A stretch of 64,000 nucleotides of DNA, from the NCBI RefSeq assembly GCF_008370685.1, contig NZ_VTZU01000026.1, forward strand, positions 1 through 64,000. The letters run 5' to 3'. The notes under the pieces were generated by a model. The model searched no databases and was not told the DNA's origin. It worked only from the letters and a program-made list of their open reading frames with translations. This document shows positions 17,734-27,914 of this stretch, one piece after another (the first letter of the stretch is position 1; each line of letters begins with the position of its first letter). The stretch comes from Aquimarina sp. RZ0 (GTDB lineage: Bacteria; Bacteroidota; Bacteroidia; Flavobacteriales; Flavobacteriaceae). The translations under genes were made by a program, and so were the position numbers.

Positions 17734-18729
17734 GTGATGAACTACACGGGCAAAATAATTTCTCTGGCTTTTCCTGATACTTTTGTTCAGTTTTCTGATG
17801 AGAAAACATCTACTGCACTGTTGCAATTATTTGGGCTAGGTAAGAATGGAATTATTAAAGGAGGTCATGCTGCTCTTGTGCTGATCGAAAATAAAACTGG
17901 TATTGCAGAGTATTATGATTTTGGAAGGTATATTACTCCTCCAGGAAAGGGAAGAGTACGCAGTGCTGTCACAGATGTAGAATTAGAGATTCCATTTAAT
18001 GCTATCTTTACCGCGGATGGAAGATTAAAGAATATAGATCAGTTTTTGTTATGGTTAGAGCGTCATCCCGAAAAGACACATGGAAGCGGTCGATTAGTAG
18101 CTTCTGTATGTGACTATGTTTCTTATGATCGGGCAAAAGCATATTTACTAGAAATGCAAAGTCGAGGTAGTATCCCATACTCTACATTCAGAAAAGAAGG
18201 TAGCAATTGTTCAAGGATTGTTACGGATACTATACTGATTAGTACTGATAATTCTAAAATTAGAAAACCGTTATTACGTAATAAGACATTTACGCCAAGT
18301 CCACTGGGGAATGTAGAGAAAGCATCAATGGAGAATATAATTTACCAGGTAGAAGATGGTAAGTTAATAGAATATCCTAATTCTGTTTTTAAAGAGAATC
18401 TCACGAATTATTTTGATAAAAAAAATGCAGGAATCATTAATAAACAGAAGGCTACTGCTCCAAAACATTTAGAAAATGCCTGCTTTTTATCTGGTATAGG
18501 TAGTAGTGCATATTTTACTATTAAAAAAAATGCTACTGACACATCATTATTTGAGATAAGAAGATATACAGAATACGGAGATGAAGATTTTGTGGGACTG
18601 TTTAGAGCGATGTCTATGTTTGATATATCTAAAGAATATAAATTTGTTTATGATTCACACTGTAGATATTGCCATGTAAGACAGTTTGGGAAGATTATTA
18701 AATTCGATTTAGTAAAAAGAATTAATTAA
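17734..18729 (+). CDS. Conserved hypothetical protein, possibly DUF6695
   Basis: A 331-aa soluble protein without signal peptide. The N-terminal half has ALVLIENKTGIAEYYDFGRYITP, then GSGRLVASVCDYVSYDRA and FRKEGSNCSRIVTDTIL. The His/Cys spacing (HAALVL... SNCSR) recalls NlpC/P60 or LRAT-like papain-fold proteins, but I cannot show catalysis. The C-terminal part (about 240-331) looks like a separate small domain ending YCHVRQFGKIIKFDLVKRIN. The DUF name is from memory and uncertain. It overlaps the convergent apaG stop by 8 bases. Confidence 0.7.
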   Translation: MMNYTGKIISLAFPDTFVQFSDEKTSTALLQLFGLGKNGIIKGGHAALVLIENKTGIAEYYDFGRYITPPGKGRVRSAVTDVELEIPFNAIFTADGRLKNIDQFLLWLERHPEKTHGSGRLVASVCDYVSYDRAKAYLLEMQSRGSIPYSTFRKEGSNCSRIVTDTILISTDNSKIRKPLLRNKTFTPSPLGNVEKASMENIIYQVEDGKLIEYPNSVFKENLTNYFDKKNAGIINKQKATAPKHLENACFLSGIGSSAYFTIKKNATDTSLFEIRRYTEYGDEDFVGLFRAMSMFDISKEYKFVYDSHCRYCHVRQFGKIIKFDLVKRIN

Positions 18730-19108
18730 GTGCAAAAGGAGAACTAAGCTTAAAGCTTGGAATCATAACTTTAAATTTTCTGGTAGAAGTAAAGTTGATC
18801 ATATTATAGTGACCTTTCATAGCTCCAAAAGGTGAACTTAATAAACATCCGCTATTATAGGTATGTGATTCTCCTGGTTTTAATACTGGTTTCTTGCCAA
18901 TAACTCCTTCTCCTTCAACAATCTCATCATTACTAAGTGCGTCCTTGATTTCCCAAAAACGAGAAGTGAGTTGTACAGAATCTTTACTTTGGTTCTCTAT
19001 TGTAATACGATACCCAAAGGCAAAATGGATCTTATAGTTCTTAAAGAACGTACCCTCAAAGGTGGTGTCCACCGAAATCTTTATGCCTCTGGTTATTTGT
19101 TGAACCAT
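18722..19108 (-). CDS. apaG: ApaG domain protein
   Basis: A 128-aa ApaG protein with an Ig-like beta-sandwich fold. Family hallmarks seen are FGYRITIENQS, the VQLTSRFWEI strand, GEGVIGKKPVLKPGESHTY and the SPFGAMKGHYNM loop. In proteobacteria it is linked to Co2+/Mg2+ resistance and diadenosine tetraphosphate metabolism; the molecular role is unclear. It starts MVQQITRGIKISV, as is typical. Convergent with the preceding gene, sharing 8 bases at the stops. Confidence 0.9.
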   Translation of the reverse strand: MVQQITRGIKISVDTTFEGTFFKNYKIHFAFGYRITIENQSKDSVQLTSRFWEIKDALSNDEIVEGEGVIGKKPVLKPGESHTYNSGCLLSSPFGAMKGHYNMINFTSTRKFKVMIPSFKLSSPFALN

Positions 19109-19468
19109 ATCAAAATATAAACATTAACCCTTAATTAATTGAGAAATGCAATTTATGCTAAGATAAAGAATAATATGCTTGCATATGGAAATTTAACAAT
19201 AGTTTTAGTCTGTATAGGCTGATGGTGGCTTATGCAGGGTGGATTTTACACGTACGAAAACATATTAAATTGATTAGCTATTCACATACGAATCTGGATA
19301 TTTTTTATTTAGGATGAAATCGTATTAAAGCTTCTCATAAGGACATCTGTAAACAAAATTTGATTGTTTTTATAAAGTAAGGAATTTAGTTTATTCCTTA
19401 CGAGATGTGATACTAGGTTTGGGGAGAAAAAATGATGATACTTGTTTTGTTAAATAATGGATATTAAA

Positions 19469-19504
19469 AAAGAGGGTACTTTTTTAAAACACCCTCTTTT
19501 TTAG
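19469..19504 (-). terminator. Terminator of the GH50-like gene
   Basis: Inverted arms AAAGAGGGT and ACCCTCTTT with a T run on both sides, 17 bases beyond the minus-strand stop. The rest of 19109-19468 holds nothing I recognise. Confidence 0.8.
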
Positions 19505-19520
19505 TATTCTTTTAATATAC

Positions 19521-21686
19521 CTATTGTTTGTTTCTATATTCATACATAGGATAAAGCGTTTGTCGAACTTTATCTATTAATTCTTTGTATGGAGTATCGC
19601 CAACATCTATAAAACCAATATTATAATTTTCTCCATCTCCTCTTCCTGTAAAAGCTTCATCAATATACTGAAACCAATGCGCACCTACAATCAATTTGTT
19701 TTCTAAGGCGCCTGTTACAAAATTCTGATAAGAAAGTGCTCTTTCTTGTTGGTTTTTTGATGCTTTAACTCCAGGATGAGCCATCCCTCTATCGGTAGCT
19801 CCAAAATGAAACTCACTAATCATTATCGGTTTGTCGACTCCTTGCGGCAGTGTCACATCTTTTACACTATTTTCATATTTGTTGAAACTCATGATGTCAC
19901 AATATTTTGCAGCAGCCTTCAGCGTAATATCATTATTCGCCCAGGCAAAACGACAACCTAAATAATTTTGATGAGGAGCAATCCTTTTTAATTCTTCATT
20001 AATTATCCTGAAATATGAATCCGCAATTTTTTGATAGAACGCTGTTAGGTCTTCTTTAGCGGCATCTTTATTTGGAGGAACAGTAGTTTTTAGTAATTGC
20101 TCCCAGGAAGTATGCGTTGTTTTCCATACAGTGTTTAGCGCTTCTATAGAGGTGTATTTATCTTTCAGTTCATTTATGAAATTTATTTTTGCAGGCTGGG
20201 TAGCGGGACTTTTTAAAGCACCGATAGATAGAGATCCAATGGTTCCCCAGGATAACTCATTATCGACAAAAAATCCAATACACCAGGGATCTCCAGCTCC
20301 TGTTCTTTGTCTTTCTACAGCATCTCTGACCATAGCTCTGAAATTAGGATCGAATACATCATGAAATTTACCCCAGAATCCACCAGAACCTTCAATTTTT
20401 GGAGTTCCAGTAATCCAGATGGAACCCGTGTATGGAGTTTTTTTTTGTAATATAGCACCATCGTCAGAAACAAAACCGATAGTGTTAATTCCCCAACTTC
20501 TAAATCTTTTATGAACACGATCTCTAAAGGTTTCTAACCAATTATCACCATATTTTCTGAATAGATTAGATTGATAAAAATTATATGTTTTATAAGGAAT
20601 CTTATCTTTGTAAAAACCGTGGGTAGACCAAGTGTTTTTGTTGTAAAAGGTTTTAAAATTTTTGTGACTTGTATCAGGTAGTTTTTCAAAATAATGCTCT
20701 CTATGTTCAATTCCAGTGGTAGCTGATTGGGAGGACACACAATTTAACCCCGCTGTCCAGAATAAATATCCCTCTGGGTCTACCATCCACCATTTTCCAT
20801 TATTTTTTTCAGTTCTAAAGAAACCAGTTGCTTTTAATTGCGGACCTTTTGTCCATCCTCCGTATTGATTTCTATTTGGCGGACTTGCATTTTCTTGCAG
20901 TTCTATGATTTCTATAGAATCTTTTTGTTTTAGATCCTTATCGTCTAGTATCTTGTTTTTCCATTTTTTATGTTTGTATTGACCATATGCGTCTACAAAA
21001 GGGAAAAACCCATTAGGATCTTTTACAGGTGTTTTTCCTTTGGCAATTATATTATCAATAGCAAAGGTGCTCTGTGAAGTAGCATATCGAGTATTGAACT
21101 GTAGTTCTGCAATAGCATCCAGATCAGTTTTTATAATTCCAGGAACTCCACGCATTCCTACAACTTCAGGTTGTGGAGAGAACACCCAGGGAGTCCAGGA
21201 TAGGTTAACTGTAATCGTTTTTGTCTGTCCTGGTTTTAAATCTACATAGTCTGAGCAATACCACCGTATTAATCCATCTGGATCATTACCTACAAACATT
21301 TCAATTTGCAAGTCCTCTTTACTGAGGTTAGAAACATCGGCTTTTACCTGATAAAAATTATTTAGATCCCAAAGATTGTCTTTGGTTCTGTAGAGTTTTA
21401 TACCGGGAGTTTTTATATGTGTGTTGGTCTGTACCTTTAATTTCTTACTATTTCCGTTGCGTATGATTTCATAGTCAGCATTGATAGTTTTTATAGCTTC
21501 TTCTTTTAAGTCTTTTTCAAAATCAAATAGTAATAGACTTTCATGAGTATCCTCAATATTTTGAGACTTCGCACTGTTTTGGGCTATTGTACTGTTTTGA
21601 GTATTTTGACTTTTTTGACAAGAACAAAAAATAAAGAATAATATAAAGGAAGAGCGTTTAATAATTTTTGATAGAGTAGTCTGCAT
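19521..21686 (-). CDS. GH50-like beta-agarase family lipoprotein
   Basis: A 721-aa predicted surface or periplasmic lipoprotein with an N-terminal hydrophobic stretch and FCSC (C21/C23), of which C23 is the likely lipid anchor. After a carbohydrate-binding-like beta domain (about 50-215) comes a TIM-barrel with KWWMVDPEGYLFWTAGLN (299-315), the acid/base motif VDNELSWG (E477) and the nucleophile motif MISEFHFGA (E625). These match GH50 (clan GH-A) beta-agarases. If so, it cleaves agarose or related galactans. A GH16 pseudogene at 61.8 kb points to the same diet. Its own terminator follows, and no SusC/SusD pair is near. Confidence 0.8.
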   Translation of the reverse strand: MQTTLSKIIKRSSFILFFIFCSCQKSQNTQNSTIAQNSAKSQNIEDTHESLLLFDFEKDLKEEAIKTINADYEIIRNGNSKKLKVQTNTHIKTPGIKLYRTKDNLWDLNNFYQVKADVSNLSKEDLQIEMFVGNDPDGLIRWYCSDYVDLKPGQTKTITVNLSWTPWVFSPQPEVVGMRGVPGIIKTDLDAIAELQFNTRYATSQSTFAIDNIIAKGKTPVKDPNGFFPFVDAYGQYKHKKWKNKILDDKDLKQKDSIEIIELQENASPPNRNQYGGWTKGPQLKATGFFRTEKNNGKWWMVDPEGYLFWTAGLNCVSSQSATTGIEHREHYFEKLPDTSHKNFKTFYNKNTWSTHGFYKDKIPYKTYNFYQSNLFRKYGDNWLETFRDRVHKRFRSWGINTIGFVSDDGAILQKKTPYTGSIWITGTPKIEGSGGFWGKFHDVFDPNFRAMVRDAVERQRTGAGDPWCIGFFVDNELSWGTIGSLSIGALKSPATQPAKINFINELKDKYTSIEALNTVWKTTHTSWEQLLKTTVPPNKDAAKEDLTAFYQKIADSYFRIINEELKRIAPHQNYLGCRFAWANNDITLKAAAKYCDIMSFNKYENSVKDVTLPQGVDKPIMISEFHFGATDRGMAHPGVKASKNQQERALSYQNFVTGALENKLIVGAHWFQYIDEAFTGRGDGENYNIGFIDVGDTPYKELIDKVRQTLYPMYEYRNKQ

Positions 21687-21784
21687 AAAAATATTAATAG
21701 TTTTACTTGGTTATAAGCTTATGTATTTAGATCTATAAATGTAATCAGGTATCGTAACCATAGATAGTTGTTTAGTTGCCCGAG

Positions 21785-21985
21785 TTCGATTAATCCCAAG
21801 CGCGTCCGTTTGAGTGAAATTCTGATAAGAATTTTGTGTCAAAAACAAGTGTTTTGGGTATAGAAACCTATTCTCGATACACCTTCCCTTCGTCAAAGTA
21901 CTCAAATTGACGGTTTTTTTCTTCTATATTAATAATAAAACTCAGGTTAGTAATACTATGTAAATATCGCCGAATTGTTTTAGGT
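21785..21985. repeat. Dispersed repeat family D, copy 1
   Basis: About 200 bases beginning TTAATCCCAAGCGCGTC and TTTGAGTGAAATTCTG, and ending near ATATCGCCGAAT. Related copies lie at 41345-41530 and 54487-54630. It contains TTTGAGT/ACTCAAA arms about 85 bases apart. The short minus-strand frames across it are not conserved between copies, so I do not call it coding. Confidence 0.6.
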
Positions 21986-22567
21986 TTTAAAAGAAAGCAC
22001 CTTGATTTAATATGGACAATTATTGATATAGCATGATAAAACTTTATGGTTTGTACTTTTTTAGGGGGTTTGAAAATTCTGTAAATCAAATTGTGGATTA
22101 ACAAAAAAATATATTTGTTAAGATAATTTTAAGAAAAGTAATGTATAATTGTTAATAATTTAAAGGTTAGTTACACTTGAAGTGCTCCGATAATTAACCC
22201 GATGATTAATAAAAACACTTTGTTTATACAGTAGATTGCTCAAAAAGAATTAGATAGTCTTGTTGATTGTTTAGTGGGTTCGATTTGTGTAATGATTTTG
22301 TTAACAATTTACATTTTATACGAGTTCCTGATAAAATCACAGTAAACTGAATCAAATTATTTTTAATCCGAAGTATGGAATAAAAAGAGTGAATTTTATA
22401 GCTGATTTCAAATCAGAAAATGTATAACATCCTAACTTTGATTTTTTTTAACAGTAACTGCAGCTATATTGAAAAAAATCAGTCTATTAAGTGATAAAGG
22501 ATAAACTTTTAGGTTTAAAACAACTAAGAGATGAGTTTAATGTATACGTTGGTCTGATGTATTCTTA
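21986..22567. other. AT-rich gap upstream of the family D repeat
   Basis: No gene, terminator or repeat family that I can recognise. Only low-complexity AT-rich sequence is present. Confidence 0.35.
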
Positions 22568-23764
22568 TTAAAATATGAAAATTGATCCCAGTATAGTAAT
22601 AAGTGATCCAACCGCTGCCAAAAAGAAAAAGGATGTATTTACTAAAAAGAATTTAAATATGGTTTTGATTCTGCTCTGACCATAGAATTTGCGCATTGCC
22701 TTGTATAAATAAAACAGAAAAACCCATACTGCAATTGCAGAAGGAGTTTCACTTTTGGTAATCATATTTATTAAAATTCCTGTGCCAATAAGAATAAAAA
22801 ACATCGTTTGGGTATGGAATGTGAATACTAAGTGTTCCATATAATTAAATGGTCTTCTTAGGTATAAAAGCCATATGCTTAATGCAAAAAACGGGAGGAA
22901 GAAAAATATAATAAATGGTAGTTTATTAAAAAGAAATTCAAGTAACTCTTTGCCGTAATTATTTTCTAAATCGGCAGTTTTGAGAACCCTGTGATATATA
23001 TATTTGTTAAACCAATTTGGTCTGTGCTCTAACGCTGCTAATGCTCTGTATGTAGATGTTTCTTTTGTGCGATCGTGATAATCTTCATACATCGGCCATA
23101 GTTTGAACCCTTTTGATATAATGCTGATGGTATCAAGTTGTTCCTGGGTATAGTATATAACCTCTTTTTTTTGTTTTTCTTTTTTTATCAAAGAAGAAAG
23201 ATTTATGGTAGCGTTGCCAGAAGAATCTGTTTCGATTGAGAATTCCTTTTTTAGATTTTGTGGTAAAGAATCTATTTTGATAGGAAACCCCTCTCCAATA
23301 TGTTCAGGTAAGGAGTCTAAATTGATTTTTAATTCTCCATCAAAATTTTGTTTTATCGAATCGATAGTTTTAACACCTTTTTCTCTAGTAGTTTCTACAC
23401 CATCTTTTACTCCAGAGGTAAAACTATCAAAATCTATAAAAAGACCATTAATAATAAAAAATATAATAGAAACGCTGAGGTAAAACCGAAAAGGATTGGC
23501 ATACTTAATTCTTTTGCCCTCGATATATTCTTTTGATATTTTTCCGGGACTGAAGAGTAAAGCATTAATGGTGTGCGCTAATCTGGAATCATACGAAAAA
23601 AGACTTGATAGAAATTCTCCAAAAAAATCGTTAAGCGATATTTTTTTGGTAGTATTGATTTGTCCACAGTTATGGCAATATTTATCAAGGATGTCGAGAG
23701 GAGTGGCGCAATTAAGACATTTGTTTCCTCTGTATTTTTTGAGAAATCTCCCTTTTTCTTTCAT
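22568..23764 (-). CDS. DUF3667 membrane protein with N-terminal zinc ribbon
   Basis: A 398-aa protein common in Bacteroidota. The N-terminus holds a zinc ribbon with C16-x2-C19 and C30-x2-C33 (CLNCATPLD... CHNCGQ). Then follows the DUF3667 signature with SLNDFFGEFL, LLFSPGKISKEYIEGKR and YANPFRFYLS leading into the first membrane helix. A long soluble loop (about 110-275) and four to five C-terminal helices follow. The function is unknown; the location is the inner membrane with the ribbon in the cytoplasm by inference. It stands between two unrelated genes. Confidence 0.88.
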   Translation of the reverse strand: MKEKGRFLKKYRGNKCLNCATPLDILDKYCHNCGQINTTKKISLNDFFGEFLSSLFSYDSRLAHTINALLFSPGKISKEYIEGKRIKYANPFRFYLSVSIIFFIINGLFIDFDSFTSGVKDGVETTREKGVKTIDSIKQNFDGELKINLDSLPEHIGEGFPIKIDSLPQNLKKEFSIETDSSGNATINLSSLIKKEKQKKEVIYYTQEQLDTISIISKGFKLWPMYEDYHDRTKETSTYRALAALEHRPNWFNKYIYHRVLKTADLENNYGKELLEFLFNKLPFIIFFFLPFFALSIWLLYLRRPFNYMEHLVFTFHTQTMFFILIGTGILINMITKSETPSAIAVWVFLFYLYKAMRKFYGQSRIKTIFKFFLVNTSFFFLAAVGSLITILGSIFIF

Positions 23765-23872
23765 TCACAATAGATAATTTCCTTAAGGAGCTAAAGTAAA
23801 CGTATTTTCTTACAATCTAAAAATAATTTTTTTAAAGCATTTAGAATAAGGCTGAAAAGAGAAATTAAGATT

Positions 23873-25138
23873 TTAATTGGTTATATTTCTTGAATTTCCA
23901 GTGCCTTTGCCAATGACTCTGTCATACCTTGCTCCTGGGGCTCTGTAATATGGTAAGACCATATATTCATTCTCTGTTTCATCAAAATTACCACTTATAA
24001 AACCGCGGTCAATCGAGCCATCAGGTTTTACTAATACATATTTATAGTTGTTAAAACCTTGTTTAAACTGTTTTTTTGTAAAATAAATGGCTCTTTCCTT
24101 ATCATATTCAAGTTTTGTAGAATCGTCAGTAACGTAATTATTAAAATTGCCAAATATGTGTAATTCTCCATCTCCCAGAGGTTCATAACATTCTAAAGAG
24201 AAGTGTATCCAGGCATAATCTGCTTGCGTATTACTGTCATCGGCTCTTAAGTTTCTAACGACAAAACCGCCATTGATATCAGGTTGGTATGTGTAATTTC
24301 TATTTGCTCTCACAACATCAGTATACAGATAATTATGATAGGTTTCTTGCAAATCAATATTTCTGATATTAATAGAGGAAGCTCTGATTTCTTTATTGTC
24401 GAAGAAAAGAAATTCATTGCCTGCCCAGAAACTGGATTCAGTATCATATTTATATACCAGCGTGTTTGCAATTGTAAATTGTGGAATAAGGTTTGTAATA
24501 GCACCTTTTATGTCATTATTTTGAATAACCAACGTTTTTACAGTTCGCTTAGGGTTTTTAAGAATTTCATTTGGAGAATTTATTTCGAACTGTACAGATT
24601 GTTTAGTATTGATGAAATTTAGATTTCTAGATCGTTTGGTATAAACTTTTATAGTAGCGAGATTTTCATATACAATGAATTTTCTTGAAAAAACAATTTC
24701 ATCATCACTATCATACATTTCCAGCATATAATTACCACTTACTTTTAGTCCTCGTGTATCTTCATTAGGGATATCTAATATATAATGACTATACATTTGT
24801 AAGGTGTTAAATGAATTTTCATAGTTTAAAATTCGAACATCATCAAAGCCGTCGATGTATTCATTTTTATATAGAGGAGAGGGTGTCCAGTCAAAATTAT
24901 AATGAGTTATCTTATAGTAATAATCTACTTCGTCACCATTAATATCATCAAATCTGATGTGTAATGGTTCTCCAAGTTTTATAACAGGAGTTCCGGAGAA
25001 TTCTGCTCCACCAAATAACTGAATTGTTTTTATATGATCAGGCGGGTTTACTTCTTTAACTTCTTGTGCATTGATTGATTGTGTTACAATGCCCAATAAT
25101 GCTAATAAAAATACGAATTGTGTAAGTTTTTGTGACAT
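23873..25138 (-). CDS. Type IX secretion system plug protein (DUF5103)
   Basis: A 421-aa exported protein with a clear signal peptide (MSQKLTQFVFLLALLGIVTQSINAQ). The DUF5103 pattern is visible: IKTIQLFGGAEFSGTPVIKLG, DEVDYYYKITHYNFDW, then YKNEYIDGFDD and the later HFSLECYEPLGDGELHIFGNFNNY. Proteins of this family occlude the SprA translocon of the T9SS on the periplasmic side (PlugA). This fits the T9SS cargo in the window (the S8 protease, the PIG-L protein and the GH16 remnant). Divergent from nqrA; a single gene. Confidence 0.87.
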   Translation of the reverse strand: MSQKLTQFVFLLALLGIVTQSINAQEVKEVNPPDHIKTIQLFGGAEFSGTPVIKLGEPLHIRFDDINGDEVDYYYKITHYNFDWTPSPLYKNEYIDGFDDVRILNYENSFNTLQMYSHYILDIPNEDTRGLKVSGNYMLEMYDSDDEIVFSRKFIVYENLATIKVYTKRSRNLNFINTKQSVQFEINSPNEILKNPKRTVKTLVIQNNDIKGAITNLIPQFTIANTLVYKYDTESSFWAGNEFLFFDNKEIRASSINIRNIDLQETYHNYLYTDVVRANRNYTYQPDINGGFVVRNLRADDSNTQADYAWIHFSLECYEPLGDGELHIFGNFNNYVTDDSTKLEYDKERAIYFTKKQFKQGFNNYKYVLVKPDGSIDRGFISGNFDETENEYMVLPYYRAPGARYDRVIGKGTGNSRNITN

Positions 25139-25261
25139 TTATTATAAAGTTAGCTGCGTAAAGATAAACAAACTGTGTGCCGAAATAATTTAGTATGTAT
25201 TTTAAGTTAAAAAAAACATTATTTAGAAAGGTTATAAATAAAATCTTATACTAGTGCCAGC

Positions 25262-25292
25262 TTTCACGTGCGTGTTTTAATTATTAAATTTG
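25262..25292 (+). promoter_or_regulatory. Candidate nqr operon promoter
   Basis: TTTC at 25262-25265 and TAAATTTG at 25285-25292, with a 19-base spacer, fit the Bacteroidota TTTG/TAnnTTTG consensus with one mismatch. The predicted transcript start is about 30 bases before nqrA. Confidence 0.5.
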
Positions 25293-25328
25293 CACGATTT
25301 TTTTAGTTAATTAACATAGACTACAAAT

Positions 25329-26681
25329 ATGTCAAAAGACATTCGTATCAGAAAAGGCTTAGACATTAAGCTTGTTGGCGAGGCAGAAAAAATTACTGCC
25401 GATGCTACCAAAAGTAATGTTTACGCAATTAAGCCTGACGATTTTCACGGTATTGTGCCAAAGGTTATTGCCAAACAGGGTACAGAAGTTAAAGCCGGCG
25501 ATCCACTTTTTCACTCCAAATCTAATGAAAACATGCTTTTCCCTTCATCAGTAAGCGGAGAGATTGTGGAAATTATTCGAGGAGCTAAAAGAAAAATTTT
25601 AGCATTTAAAATTTTAGCAGATAAAGAACAACAATACGCAGACTTTGCAGTAAAGGATGTAAAAGCGATGAGTGGAGAAGAAATAAAAACTCATCTATTA
25701 GCTTCAGGTTGTTGGCCTTTTATCAAACAACGTCCTTATGATGTAATTGCTAATCCGGATGTTAGTCCAAAAGCTATTTTTATATCTGCGTATGTCACAG
25801 CACCACTGGCTGCTGATTTTGACTATGTTTTGGCAGGTAAAGAACAAGAACTGCAGACAGCTGTTACGGCATTAAACAAATTAACAGAAGGAGATGTACA
25901 CGTATCTGTTGGGAAAAAAGGAAATTCTCCTTTTACCGGATTAGATAATATTACAGTTCACTCGGTTAGTGGCCCACATCCTGCAGGAAATGTAGGCGTG
26001 CAAATAGCAAAAATAGATCCTATAAATAAGGGAGAAGTTGTCTGGGTGGTAACTCCACAAGATCTGGTGATTATAGGAGAGCTACTATTGACAGGTAAAT
26101 TCAATGCCGAAAGAGTTGTAGCATTAGCAGGATCTTCTATTAAGAACCCTAAGTATTTTAGAACCAAAATTGGTGCCGAAGTATCCTCTGTGATCTATGA
26201 TTCTGGTGTAAAAGATAATAACATAAGGGTTATCAGTGGAGGCGTGCTTACTGGTGATAATGTAAAGCCTGATGGTAATTTAGGATATTATCATAATGCA
26301 ATCACGGTGATACCTGAAGGGGATGATTATGAGCTTTTTGGATGGAATAAACCTATTTTTAATAAGATTTCTCCATCTAGAGCACTTACTTTTTCCTGGT
26401 TATTCCCGAATAAAAAATATGATCTTAATACCAATACCAATGGCGAGCATAGAGCGTTTGTGGTAACAGGTAATTATGAAGAGGTTTTTCCTTTAGATAT
26501 TTACCCATTACAGCTGTTAAAGGCATGTGCAGTCAATGATTTGGATGCAATGGAACAGCTGGGGATGTATGAGGTGGCTCCAGAAGATTTTGCACTGACA
26601 GAATTTGTTTGCGTCTCTAAGCAGCCACATCAGAAGATCATTAGAGAAGGGCTAGATTTAATGTTAAAAGAAATAGGATAG
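25329..26681 (+). CDS. nqrA: Na+-translocating NADH:quinone reductase subunit A
   Basis: First gene of the complete nqrABCDEF operon. Subunit A (450 aa) is peripheral on the cytoplasmic side and contributes to the ubiquinone/menaquinone site. The family start IRIRKGLDIKLVGEAE, GIVPKVIAKQGTEVKAGDPLF and the SGPHPAGNVGVQI segment are clear, and there are no membrane helices, as expected. nqrB begins 4 bases after the stop. A promoter-like pair lies about 40 bases upstream. Confidence 0.96.
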   Translation: MSKDIRIRKGLDIKLVGEAEKITADATKSNVYAIKPDDFHGIVPKVIAKQGTEVKAGDPLFHSKSNENMLFPSSVSGEIVEIIRGAKRKILAFKILADKEQQYADFAVKDVKAMSGEEIKTHLLASGCWPFIKQRPYDVIANPDVSPKAIFISAYVTAPLAADFDYVLAGKEQELQTAVTALNKLTEGDVHVSVGKKGNSPFTGLDNITVHSVSGPHPAGNVGVQIAKIDPINKGEVVWVVTPQDLVIIGELLLTGKFNAERVVALAGSSIKNPKYFRTKIGAEVSSVIYDSGVKDNNIRVISGGVLTGDNVKPDGNLGYYHNAITVIPEGDDYELFGWNKPIFNKISPSRALTFSWLFPNKKYDLNTNTNGEHRAFVVTGNYEEVFPLDIYPLQLLKACAVNDLDAMEQLGMYEVAPEDFALTEFVCVSKQPHQKIIREGLDLMLKEIG

Positions 26682-26685
26682 CGTC

Positions 26686-27912
26686 ATGAGTTTAAAAAAT
26701 AAACTACATAACTTAAAACTTAAGTATAAAGATAAGAAGATGGCTCCTGCATTTAATGCAATCCATACTTTTTTATATCTACCGAATGAAATTACGCACT
26801 CTGGTGCTCATGTACGTGCAGCTGATGATCTTAAGCGTACGATGAATACGGTAATTATGGCATTAGTGCCTTGTTTAATATTTGGAATTTTTAATGCTGG
26901 TTATCAGCACAACTTAGCTACAGGTGAACTAAAAGAAGCTGCAGATAGTTTTTTTAGTGGTGAATTTTGGTCTTGGGCAAATGCTTCTATTGGATTATGG
27001 AAAGTGTTGCCTCTTGTAATTATTTCTTATGGAGTAGGATTAGCGGTAGAGTTTTTATTTGCAGTGATTAAAGGTCACGAAGTAGAAGAAGGATATTTGG
27101 TAACAGGGATGTTAGTTCCTTTGATTGTACCAGTAGATACGCCATTGTGGATGCTAGCAGTAGCAGTGATATTCGGAGTAGTGATTGGTAAAGAAGTGTT
27201 TGGTGGTACGGGGATGAATATCCTCAACCCTGCATTAACGATAAGAGCTTTTTTGTTCTTTGCATATCCTACCTGGATGTCTGGAGATAAAGTATGGGTT
27301 CACGGAGCGGTAGAGAGAGCAGGCGACATTGCCGGCGGAGCACAATTAGATGCTATATCTGGAGAAACTGTTCTAGGTAGTTTAGCTCAGGGGAAAGAGA
27401 TATCTTATGGTGTTTCTGATATGTTTTTAGGATTCATACCAGGTTCTGTTGGAGAAACTTCTTCATTGTTGATACTCCTGGGTGCGCTTTTCTTAATATT
27501 TACCAAGATCGGAAGCTGGAGAATTATGCTAAGTGCTGTACTTGGTGCTTTGGCAATGGGATTAATTTTTAATGGTGTGGTAAGCGCAGAATGGATTAGT
27601 TCCGGAAGTAAATTTTATAGTTTAATGAGTACAGAATTCTGGCACCATTTGATTATTGGTGGTTTTGCATTTGGAGTAGTATTTATGGCTACAGATCCGG
27701 TAACTGCATCTCAGACTAATAAAGGAAAATGGGTTTATGGATTCCTGATTGGGTTTATTTCAATCTTAATAAGAGTATTCAATCCTGCATATCCAGAAGG
27801 AGTAATGTTAGCTATTCTATTGATGAATGTATTTGCCCCTACAATTGATCATTATGTAGTTCAGGGTAATATCAAGAAGAGAATGAAACGTTTAAAATTA
27901 AAAACGGCTTAG
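26686..27912 (+). CDS. nqrB: Na+-NQR subunit B
   Basis: Integral-membrane subunit (408 aa, about ten helices) carrying a covalently bound FMN and riboflavin and forming part of the Na+ path. The flavinylation motif reads DAISGET (222-228), so the FMN acceptor should be T228; Glu replaces the commoner Ala in SGAT. GMNILNPALTIRAF is the conserved RnfD/NqrB signature. Spacing to the neighbouring genes is 4 and 2 bases. FMN is attached by ApbE, encoded at 34240. Confidence 0.95.
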   Translation: MSLKNKLHNLKLKYKDKKMAPAFNAIHTFLYLPNEITHSGAHVRAADDLKRTMNTVIMALVPCLIFGIFNAGYQHNLATGELKEAADSFFSGEFWSWANASIGLWKVLPLVIISYGVGLAVEFLFAVIKGHEVEEGYLVTGMLVPLIVPVDTPLWMLAVAVIFGVVIGKEVFGGTGMNILNPALTIRAFLFFAYPTWMSGDKVWVHGAVERAGDIAGGAQLDAISGETVLGSLAQGKEISYGVSDMFLGFIPGSVGETSSLLILLGALFLIFTKIGSWRIMLSAVLGALAMGLIFNGVVSAEWISSGSKFYSLMSTEFWHHLIIGGFAFGVVFMATDPVTASQTNKGKWVYGFLIGFISILIRVFNPAYPEGVMLAILLMNVFAPTIDHYVVQGNIKKRMKRLKLKTA

Positions 27913-27914
27913 TC

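Noticed and set aside
21711..22104. Minus-strand ORFs across the family D repeat
   Set aside because: The frames are not kept in the other two family D copies.
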